Part shown: positions 11,460-17,592 of the stretch, piece by piece
Position numbering within the stretch: the first letter of the stretch is position 1
How the letters are laid out: every line of letters starts with the position of its first letter
Source: Eubacterium sp.
GTDB taxonomy: Bacteria > Bacillota > Clostridia > Oscillospirales > Acutalibacteraceae
Assembly: GCA_029059925.1 (NCBI GenBank)
Contig: JAIDVA010000083.1
Location: 1-17,592 of the forward strand
Length of the DNA: 17,592 nt
Direction: 5' to 3'
The notes under the pieces: generated by a model
Told to the model about the DNA's origin: nothing
The model's input: the letters and a program-made list of their open reading frames with translations, nothing else
Databases searched by the model: none
Position numbers and translations under genes: made by a program

Positions 11460-12881
11460 TTAATCAATCTGCGTGTAGAAGGTATCAAGCACTACCTGCA
11501 TTAAAGCATCCTCATCCGGATAAAACTCTGCATATACAAAGTCTGCATAATCCTGCTTTGTGCTTGCTTTCATTTCTCCTTCTATTGTCACAGTCTCAAA
11601 ATCGGTAATATTCTTTGAAATGAGCAGTGATGCAAGATAGGTTGCATCTGAAAGTGAAATGTTTGTTGTGCTGTAATCAGTTGCAGTGCTGTAAAGCCTG
11701 CTTATAACGCTGAAATCATTTATAACAGCCGGTGCAAGCTGTGCAGCAAATGCCTTGATATACTGAACCTGTCTTGCAGTTCTGTTAAGTGATGCGTTAA
11801 CCGTGTTCATATCTCTTGTTCTTACATATGCTTCAGTCAAATCGCCGATAAGGTGAACCTTGTCACCCTTTTTGATGCCCTGTTTCGGTAAATCGTAAAG
11901 GGATTCAACAGTCACACCGCCGATAGCGTCATTGATAGGTGCAATACCATTCAAATCAAGTGCAAAATATTTGTTAATCGGTACATTGTACAGGATTCTG
12001 CTGAGAGATGTTGTAACATTTTCAGCAGATGTGTCAGTTCCGTTACCGTAGGCATAGCTCAGACAAAGCTGCATTTCCTCGTTTCTCAGGAACACATTGC
12101 TTTCTGAATAGATTTCAACTTCAACCATTGTGTCACGAGGAACGGCAAGTACCTTTGCCTTGCCTGTTGAAGTGTCAACTGTAATTACGATTGTAGCATC
12201 CGCTTGTCCTGCAGTTCCAACGGCACCGTTATCAAGGCCAAGCTCGCGCTTGTCAACACCGATAAATGCAATGGAAACAATGTTATTATTATAAACGTAA
12301 TCGTGACCGTTGTATGATATTTTTTCCTCATAATTGGTTTGTTTTTCAACATTGGTAAGATTGCTTTTTCCCTGATGTTCAAGGAAAAAGAACGAGCCGA
12401 AAACACCGACAATAAGCACAAGGATTATTGCGAGTATCGCGATAGCAATTCTTGCGGCAACAGGCATTTTCTTCTTCTTTTTTCTGCTGCGAGAGCTTGA
12501 ACTATGCGAATGCGAGCTTGAACTATGCGAATGCGAGCCTGAACTATGCGAATGCGAGCCCGAACTATGCGAATGCGAACCCGAACTATGCGAATGCGAA
12601 CCCGAACTATGCGAATGTGAACCTGAGCTGTGTGAATGTGAACTTGAATGATGATGAGATGATGAGCCGCTGCGCTTATGATACTGCTTTTCCCTCATTT
12701 TGAAATCAGAAACTCCATTGTTATCAAAAGATGTGACTTTCTGATTTTCTGATGGCAAAATATCATTAGCAGGAGTTTTGCCATCAAAACCTGCATTTTC
12801 ATCATTGCTGATACTGTCAATACTGTTTAAAAGCTCGTCATTGTCAAAGCTTTCTAAATTAGGATCAATTGGTTTTTTCAT
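11460..12881 (-). CDS. LCP (LytR-CpsA-Psr) family wall-polymer ligase with a cytoplasmic His/Ser repeat region
   Basis: The 473-residue product has three parts. An acidic N-terminal tail is followed at about 74-131 by an extreme Ser/His/Gly repeat (7-residue unit HSHSSGS) and by RSRKKKKK. A single transmembrane helix lies at about 142-167. The extracellular LCP domain shows GVDKR (208-212), AVPRDTMV (247-253), INDAIGGV (316-323), YVRTRD (352-357) and RTARQ (367-371). LCP proteins transfer lipid-linked glycopolymers such as teichoic acids or capsule onto peptidoglycan. In many members an Arg-Ser-Asp follows the first motif; here it reads GQAD, so one phosphate-binding Arg may be missing. The start is ATG 12881, overlapping the end of sortase B by 17 bp. 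The long repeat in front of the membrane helix is not usual for the family. Confidence 0.9.
   Translation of the reverse strand: MKKPIDPNLESFDNDELLNSIDSISNDENAGFDGKTPANDILPSENQKVTSFDNNGVSDFKMREKQYHKRSGSSSHHHSSSHSHSSGSHSHSSGSHSHSSGSHSHSSGSHSHSSGSHSHSSSSHSHSSSSRSRKKKKKMPVAARIAIAILAIILVLIVGVFGSFFFLEHQGKSNLTNVEKQTNYEEKISYNGHDYVYNNNIVSIAFIGVDKRELGLDNGAVGTAGQADATIVITVDTSTGKAKVLAVPRDTMVEVEIYSESNVFLRNEEMQLCLSYAYGNGTDTSAENVTTSLSRILYNVPINKYFALDLNGIAPINDAIGGVTVESLYDLPKQGIKKGDKVHLIGDLTEAYVRTRDMNTVNASLNRTARQVQYIKAFAAQLAPAVINDFSVISRLYSTATDYSTTNISLSDATYLASLLISKNITDFETVTIEGEMKASTKQDYADFVYAEFYPDEDALMQVVLDTFYTQID
12499..12645. repeat. 21-bp tandem repeat, seven units, inside the LCP gene
   Basis: Seven head-to-tail 21-bp units start at 12499, 12520, 12541, 12562, 12583, 12604 and 12625, each starting GAACTATGCGAATG or a close variant. 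Units at 12562 and 12583 are identical; the last (12625) carries the most changes. As 21 is a multiple of three, unit gain or loss keeps the frame and changes the length of the His/Ser tract. The period is constant and no unique spacers are present, so this is a minisatellite and not a CRISPR. Confidence 0.95.
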
Positions 12882-13692
12882 CGTTTGTTAATACTCCGCA
12901 AATTAAATATCTACTGCTTTTTTGATTTGTTATACAGGTTGAAAGTATAACAAGCTTACTTGAGCTGTTTATGGGCTTGTCTAAATCGGTTCTTACATTT
13001 TTTAATGATGATGTTGGATTCTGCACATAGTTCTGGAATTCCTCAAGCTCTTCTAAATTAGCAAAGTTGAAGGAGTTCATTATGTGACGGTCATCATATT
13101 TGAACGCAGATACCACCTGATAGGTAAGTTTTCTGTCCTGTGTATAAATATAAAAATAAGGGTGTGAGTTGAAAAAATCTTCGTCACTGAAACGGTGGAG
13201 TGTTGTGAACATTGTATCCCCATAACCATTGTGACCGTAAATGAGGGTGACTGCATCTCTGAAATTTTTGTTGTTCACAAGCTCTGTATAAACAGCGCCG
13301 CTTGCTGACCAGCTTTTATCTTCAGCTGTATGCTTGAGGTAAAATTCATCATCTGTTGGATTTTGCACAATCGGATAATCGACATTTGTGTCATCAACCT
13401 TAATCCATGCATAAATATCCTCATTCTGAGCTTTAAGTGCTTCAAAATCAATAGGATTCTCAACCTTGCTTTCTTCAACAGTCTGCGAAACCGAAACAGG
13501 AGCAGTTGTAGCAGGCAATGGTTTGGTAATATGTGAATTATATAGTTGTATGCCAAAATAAACTGCACAAAATACAAGAACAAATACGATTATAAAAATG
13601 AGAATCAGCTTTATTTTTCTTTTTTTTCTGTTATCCTCATTCTGATTGTTCTGATCGTTAAGCTCGTTATTATTCAATTCGTTTTCATTCAA
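12865..13692 (-). CDS. srtB: Class B sortase
   Basis: The 275-residue product has an Asn/Glu-rich cytosolic tail, KKRKIK, a signal-anchor helix (about 27-50) and an extracellular sortase domain. The catalytic triad is visible: H154 in LIYGHNGYGD, C253 in VILSTCITN and R261 in SSRYLICGVL. The NEDIYAWIKVDDTNVDYPIVQ segment and the long insert before the Cys are features of class B. Sortases cleave a C-terminal sorting signal and join the protein to the cell wall or to another protein. The start is a TTG at 13692, supported by AAGGTG seven bases ahead; no in-frame ATG exists before the catalytic domain. The probable substrate is encoded immediately upstream, and the LCP gene overlaps its 3' end. 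Confidence 0.94.
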   Translation of the reverse strand: MNENELNNNELNDQNNQNEDNRKKRKIKLILIFIIVFVLVFCAVYFGIQLYNSHITKPLPATTAPVSVSQTVEESKVENPIDFEALKAQNEDIYAWIKVDDTNVDYPIVQNPTDDEFYLKHTAEDKSWSASGAVYTELVNNKNFRDAVTLIYGHNGYGDTMFTTLHRFSDEDFFNSHPYFYIYTQDRKLTYQVVSAFKYDDRHIMNSFNFANLEELEEFQNYVQNPTSSLKNVRTDLDKPINSSSKLVILSTCITNQKSSRYLICGVLTNDEKTN

Positions 13693-13742
13693 AGCTTATC
13701 ACCTTGTTAACCTTGAGTTGGTTTTATTTATTTCTAAGATTA

Positions 13743-13779
13743 AAAAGACCTGTTTACCAAAAGGCAAACAGGCTCTTTT
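13743..13779 (-). terminator. Terminator after the sorted surface-protein gene
   Basis: The arms around an AAAA loop (about 13747-13758 and 13763-13774) pair with few mismatches. On the minus strand a T run (complement of 13741-13746) follows. It lies between the surface-protein stop and the sortase start, so it could partly limit sortase and LCP expression relative to the substrate. Confidence 0.8.
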
Positions 13780-13793
13780 ATTAATTGGATAAA

Positions 13794-14351
13794 TTATTCA
13801 GCATCCTTCTTTTTTGTTGCTGCAAGAACTGCTGCACCTGCGAATGCTACAGCAACGCTGCCTGCTACTACTGATGAAGAAATACCTGTTGCAGGAGCCT
13901 TTGAAGAATCATTCTTCTTTGTTGTTGCTGTTACTGATGTTGTACCTGTACCGAGATCAACAAGTGCGTTAACAACTACCTTACCTGTTGAAAAGCTTAC
14001 CATAGCCTCATCTGTGATGAAAGTGATTTCGTAAGTACCATCAGCATTTGTTGTTGCGGTGAAATCCTTACCAGCTACGAAGCCTAAGCTTTCCATGTTA
14101 TTTTCCCAGCCTTTAAGTGCGCCTTCGCCCTTATAAGTGAAAACAACAGTGTTGTTCTTGTTTGCAGATGGACCGTAAGTAATGGCTGTCTTTGTAACAA
14201 CGCCGTTTACCTGAAGGGTAACGTCCTTTCTTTCAGCAGTTGAAGCTGTTGGGCTGTTAACAGTGTCGGCAGCCATTGCAGGAACAACTGAAAGAGCAAA
14301 AACAGTAACTGTCATAACAGCTGCAAGAATGATTGATAATAACTTTTTCAT
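13794..14351 (-). CDS. Secreted protein with an APATG cell-wall sorting signal
   Basis: The 185-residue product has a signal peptide (MKKLLSIILAAVMTVTVF, likely cut after VVPAMA at about 27), a small Thr/Val-rich domain (about 30-145) of predicted beta character with GWENNMESLGF in the middle, and a classic sorting tail: APATG (152-156), a hydrophobic stretch (157-178) and KKK (180-182). It is the most likely substrate of the class B sortase encoded just downstream. The domain itself I do not recognise; single predicted-beta modules of this kind occur in surface proteins. The start is the ATG at 14351, with GAGGTG six bases upstream, rather than a GTG at 14390. A strong promoter and its own terminator suggest high expression. 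An alternative is retention by the hydrophobic tail without sortase action. Confidence 0.85.
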   Translation of the reverse strand: MKKLLSIILAAVMTVTVFALSVVPAMAADTVNSPTASTAERKDVTLQVNGVVTKTAITYGPSANKNNTVVFTYKGEGALKGWENNMESLGFVAGKDFTATTNADGTYEITFITDEAMVSFSTGKVVVNALVDLGTGTTSVTATTKKNDSSKAPATGISSSVVAGSVAVAFAGAAVLAATKKKDAE

Positions 14352-14407
14352 AACAAACACCTCAATAAATAAATTTATAAATAATGCCACGCATAATATT
14401 TGTCTAA

Positions 14408-14436
14408 ATTATATCACTAAAAATCACGAATGTAAA
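14408..14436 (-). promoter_or_regulatory. Promoter of the sorted surface-protein gene
   Basis: On the minus strand TTTACA (complement of 14431-14436) and a consensus TATAAT (complement of 14408-14413) are 17 bp apart, giving a leader of about 50 nt. Confidence 0.8.
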
Positions 14437-14479
14437 GGATTTTTTTTAATTTAATCGAAAGGAATTTTAAGGAAGAGAC

Positions 14480-14523
14480 AAGCACCACAAGCAGTAGTGG
14501 TTATATGTCTGCCTGAAGTGCTT
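14480..14523 (-). terminator. Imperfect hairpin after the ABC transporter genes
   Basis: AAGCAC (14480-14485) pairs with GTGCTT (14518-14523), with an inner GCAG/CTGC. It lies about 37 nt beyond the ABC gene stop and may terminate that operon. The T tail is poor on the minus strand (GTCTCTT). Confidence 0.4.
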
Positions 14524-14559
14524 TTCTATACAATATATTTTTATAATATATTAGAGCTG

Positions 14560-16416
14560 TTAGCTCAGCTTAGCCTTTCCGGTGCAGAGCTCATAATATC
14601 TGCCCTTTTGTGAAATAAGATCCTCGTGGTTGCCGCGTTCAATAATTTCACCGTTTTCAAGCACCATAATTGCATTTGAATTTCTGACGGTTGAAAGGCG
14701 GTGTGCAATAACGAAAACAGTTCTGCCGATCATCAATCTGTCCATACCGTGTTCAATGTGCAGCTCGGTGCGGGTATCGATTGAAGAGGTTGCCTCGTCA
14801 AGAATCATAACAGGAGGATCAGCAACAGCCGCACGTGCAATGGCAAGCAGCTGTCTCTGTCCCTGTGAAAGGTTATCACCGTCACCTGTAATTATTGTAT
14901 TATAGCCGTCAGGCAGATGTTTTATAAAAGAGTGCGCTGACGCAAGCTTGGCTGCTTCGATACATTCTTCATCGGTTGCATTAAGTCTGCCGTAGCGGAT
15001 ATTTTCCATAATGCTTCCTGTAAACATATGTGTATCCTGAAGAACGATTGCAAGGCTTCTTCTCAAATCATCCTTTTTGATTCGTTTTATATCAATTCCG
15101 TCATAGGTGATTGAGCCATCCTGAATATCGTAAAAACGATTGATAAGATTTGTTATTGTGGTTTTTCCCGCTCCTGTTGAGCCTACAAAAGCAATCTTCT
15201 GCCCTGCATTTGCATAAAGGTTGATGTTTTTGAGCACCTGCTTTTCAGGCACATAGCCGAAATCGACATTTTCGAATACAACGTTGCCTTCAACAGGGAT
15301 TTTCTTATCTCCGTCAATCCAGAACCATTTTTTGCCCTCGTCCGTTTTTTCTTCACTGAGGGTGACTGTTCCATCGTCAATTTCACTTTCCATATCCATG
15401 ACCTCAAATACACGCTCGGCACCTGCAAGTGCTGAGAATATATTATTCATCTGGTTCATAACCTGATCAATCGGTTGTCTGAACTGTTTTGTATAGCTGA
15501 GGAAGGTGAAAAAGCTGCCTATGCTCAGTGAACCTGAAAGAACAAGCATGCCGCCCATAAGAGCAATAGTTGCATAAAGTGCATTGTTGATACCTGTTCC
15601 GCACGGACCCATAAGACCGGAATAAAAGCTTGCGTTTGTTGCAACCTTTCGGTATTTGTTGTTAAGTTCATCAAATTCCGAAACAGCCTGTGCCTCGTGA
15701 TTGAACACCTTAACGATTTTCATACCCTCAATTGTCTCTTCAATATTTCCGTTCATTGCACCGAGTGCTGACTGCTGAGCTGTAAAATATTTTCTTGTGT
15801 GCTTTGCTATATTGACAGAGTTTACAATCATTATTACAAGGAATATCAAAGCAACAATAAACAATTTCCATTCAAGAACAATCATCATGGTTACAATGCT
15901 GACAAAAGAGAATATTGATGAAACAAACTGAACAATTGTCTGCTCAAGCATCATCTGAATATTGTCAACATCATTTGTGAAACGGCTCATAATTTCGCCG
16001 TGGGTTTTTGAATCAAAATATTTAAGCGGAAGTGTCTGAAGTCTGTCGAACAAATCTTTTCTTATAATGTTTGTGGTTTTGTATGCAATTGATACCATTA
16101 TTCTTGATTGAATAAAAGTGAAAAGAGCAGCACCTATATAAAATAGTGATACAATTGCAAGGTTTATCATTAACTGCTGAATACCGTCTGTTGCAAAGGT
16201 GCCTGCCTTAATGGTTTCTTCGACACTGTCAAGTATCGGTTTGAGCCAATACGATGCACCTGTTGAGCACAGTGTGCTCAATACAAGCATAAGCAATACA
16301 ATAATTAAAAGTACTGCGTTTTTGCCGATGTATTTTAAAATTCTCAAAAGTGATTTTTTTGCATTTTTGGGCTTCTGGTGGGCTCCACCTCTGCCCGGAG
16401 GTCCCATTGGCGGCAT
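14560..16416 (-). CDS. ABC exporter half-transporter, catalytic (TM288/BmrD-like) subunit
   Basis: The 618-residue product has six membrane helices (about 33-340) followed by an ATPase domain: Walker A GSTGAGKT (412-419), Q-loop VLQDTHMF, signature NLSQGQRQ (about 515-522), Walker B VMILDE with catalytic E541, and H572 in IAHRLST. The N-terminal MPPMGPPGRGG tail is common in this subgroup. Its signature has Gln in place of the second Gly. With the degenerate Walker B site of the partner gene this matches asymmetric heterodimeric exporters (TM287/TM288, BmrC/BmrD, LmrC/LmrD), which export drugs, lipids or peptides. The start overlaps the partner stop by one base (TAATG), with AGGGGG ahead, so the subunits are translationally coupled. 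The substrate is not determinable. Confidence 0.94.
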   Translation of the reverse strand: MPPMGPPGRGGAHQKPKNAKKSLLRILKYIGKNAVLLIIVLLMLVLSTLCSTGASYWLKPILDSVEETIKAGTFATDGIQQLMINLAIVSLFYIGAALFTFIQSRIMVSIAYKTTNIIRKDLFDRLQTLPLKYFDSKTHGEIMSRFTNDVDNIQMMLEQTIVQFVSSIFSFVSIVTMMIVLEWKLFIVALIFLVIMIVNSVNIAKHTRKYFTAQQSALGAMNGNIEETIEGMKIVKVFNHEAQAVSEFDELNNKYRKVATNASFYSGLMGPCGTGINNALYATIALMGGMLVLSGSLSIGSFFTFLSYTKQFRQPIDQVMNQMNNIFSALAGAERVFEVMDMESEIDDGTVTLSEEKTDEGKKWFWIDGDKKIPVEGNVVFENVDFGYVPEKQVLKNINLYANAGQKIAFVGSTGAGKTTITNLINRFYDIQDGSITYDGIDIKRIKKDDLRRSLAIVLQDTHMFTGSIMENIRYGRLNATDEECIEAAKLASAHSFIKHLPDGYNTIITGDGDNLSQGQRQLLAIARAAVADPPVMILDEATSSIDTRTELHIEHGMDRLMIGRTVFVIAHRLSTVRNSNAIMVLENGEIIERGNHEDLISQKGRYYELCTGKAKLS

Positions 16417-17592
16417 TATTCAAGCACCCCCTTCTGCTGTGTTTTGTAAATTTCCTGATAAATTTCATTGTGTGCAAGCAGCTCATCATTCGTACCAATT
16501 GCATTTATTTTTCCATCGTCAAGTACAAGAATTTCATCAGCATCCTTAACAGATGAAATTCTCTGAGCAATAATAAGAACAGTTGTGTCCTTAAGACTTG
16601 TGTAAAAGCTTTCTCTGATTTTTGCCTCGGTCGCTGTGTCAACAGCAGAGGTAGAATCATCAAGAATAAGAATTTTCGGCTTTTTAATCATCGCTCTTGC
16701 GATACAAAGTCTCTGCTTCTGACCGCCTGAAAGATTAAGTCCGCCTTGTGAAAGGTCGGTATCATATCCGTTTGGCTGTGCCATGATAAAATCGTGTGCT
16801 TGTGCAGCTTTGCAGGCATTGACGATTTCCTCATCTGTTGCATCAGGCTTGCCCCAGCGGATATTATCCTTGATACTTCCGCTGAAAAGCACGTTCTTTT
16901 GCAGCACAACACCTGTCAGCTCACGCAGCGCAGCAATGTCATAATCTCTTACGTCAACATCATCCACTAAAATCTGACCGCTTGTGACATCGTAAAGTCT
17001 CGGTATAAGATTTACCAGTGATGATTTACCGCAGCCCGTAGATCCGATTATGCCGATAATGCTTCCGGCTTTTGCGGTGAAATTAATATTTTCAAGTACA
17101 GTGTCGTTATCATGATAGCCGAAATTAACATCTTTGAACTCAATTCTTCCCTTAGAATTTTCAGGGATATAGGGATTTTTCGGATTAACAATATCTATTT
17201 CGGTATTGAGCACTTCAACAACACGGTCGCCGCATGCCTTTGCTCTTGTGAACTGCAGCAGGAACATGGATACCATCATAATGTTCATAAGCACCTGGAC
17301 AATGTATGAGGAAAGAACTGAAATCTGTCCGACCTCCATAACACCTGCCGCTGCATCTGTTGCGCCTTTATAGTAGGTGTAAACGATTACAACATTCATC
17401 ATCAGCATCATAATCGGCATAATGGTTACAATCAGACCTGCCGCTTTTGAGCCCTGTCTTGCCAAATCGTCCGATGCACTGTGAAACTTTTCTTTTTCCT
17501 TATCTTCTCTTACAAAGGCCTTGACAACTCTGATGCCGATCAGGTTTTCCTGTACAACTCGGTTAACTGTGTCAATTTTTTTCTGCATTTTC
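16416..17592 (-). CDS. ABC exporter half-transporter, degenerate-site (TM287/BmrC-like) subunit, partial
   Basis: Only the C-terminal 390 or so residues are in the window; the 5' end is beyond the right edge, so the ATG at 17588 is internal. The visible part includes the last membrane helices (IVTIMPIMMLMMNVVIVYTY; VLMNIMMVSMFLLQF) and a full ATPase domain: Walker A GSTGCGKSS, Q-loop VLQKNVLFSG, signature NLSGGQKQ and Walker B ILILDD. The catalytic Glu after Walker B is Asp, and the H-loop His is Gln (AQRISSV). These are the hallmarks of the non-hydrolysing site of heterodimeric exporters, complementing the catalytic subunit encoded next. The order (degenerate subunit first) fits related operons. 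Confidence 0.93.
   Translation of the reverse strand, partial: KMQKKIDTVNRVVQENLIGIRVVKAFVREDKEKEKFHSASDDLARQGSKAAGLIVTIMPIMMLMMNVVIVYTYYKGATDAAAGVMEVGQISVLSSYIVQVLMNIMMVSMFLLQFTRAKACGDRVVEVLNTEIDIVNPKNPYIPENSKGRIEFKDVNFGYHDNDTVLENINFTAKAGSIIGIIGSTGCGKSSLVNLIPRLYDVTSGQILVDDVDVRDYDIAALRELTGVVLQKNVLFSGSIKDNIRWGKPDATDEEIVNACKAAQAHDFIMAQPNGYDTDLSQGGLNLSGGQKQRLCIARAMIKKPKILILDDSTSAVDTATEAKIRESFYTSLKDTTVLIIAQRISSVKDADEILVLDDGKINAIGTNDELLAHNEIYQEIYKTQQKGVLE

Noticed and set aside
12499..12645. Possible CRISPR array
   Set aside because: The repeat is contiguous 21-bp units with no unique spacers and is in frame within a gene; no cas genes are nearby.
12452..12703. Plus-strand frame giving a repeated NYANASL-type protein
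   Set aside because: It is only the antisense reading of the 21-bp repeat inside the LCP gene.
14352..14390. GTG start adding 13 residues before the surface-protein signal peptide
   Set aside because: The ATG at 14351 begins a typical MKK signal peptide with GAGGTG at the right distance.

Overview
The window reads as a chromosomal segment of a low-GC Gram-positive anaerobe of the class Clostridia, most likely a gut Oscillospiraceae/Ruminococcus-type organism. The support is indirect: Shine-Dalgarno sites of the GGAGG/AAGGTG type, a class B sortase with a cell-wall-sorted partner, a two-gene transketolase, a stand-alone AICAR transformylase, a small four-cysteine DUF6472-like protein and hairpin-rich intergenic repeats. 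No phage, IS element, tRNA, rRNA or CRISPR array was seen.

Left part (1-4292, all genes on the minus strand). A MerR-type regulator carries two membrane helices and a C-terminal zinc ribbon. Its promoter has a perfect palindrome inside the -35/-10 spacer. A hairpin-rich gene-free stretch follows (about 860-1135), then a 59-residue Cys-rich protein, a second hairpin cluster, and a likely purine/nucleic-acid operon read right to left: AICAR transformylase, exodeoxyribonuclease III, and a 23S rRNA guanine methyltransferase of the RlmA family. 

Middle part (4337-9576). Interlocked divergent promoters separate the transformylase from a plus-strand, translation-coupled operon of two RimK-like ATP-grasp ligases and a small two-helix membrane protein. 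This cassette is the best candidate here for an uncharacterised system. It converges on a minus-strand lone E2-type acyltransferase domain with no lipoyl domain. Next come a plus-strand iron-type alcohol dehydrogenase with a GtrA-like membrane protein, closed by a strong terminator, and a small XRE-family regulator whose apparent start codon is anomalous.

Right part (9588-17592, all minus strand). Read right to left, the order is: a heterodimeric ABC exporter pair (the first gene cut by the window edge), a small secreted protein with an APATG sorting signal, sortase B, an LCP-family wall-polymer ligase with a long cytoplasmic His/Ser repeat encoded by a 21-bp tandem repeat, and the two subunits of transketolase. 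The substrate, sortase and LCP enzyme together form a cell-surface assembly locus.

Several apparent upstream starts (TTG or GTG) were rejected for ATG codons with well-placed Shine-Dalgarno sites: the AICAR transformylase, the first ATP-grasp gene, the GtrA gene and the sorted surface protein.
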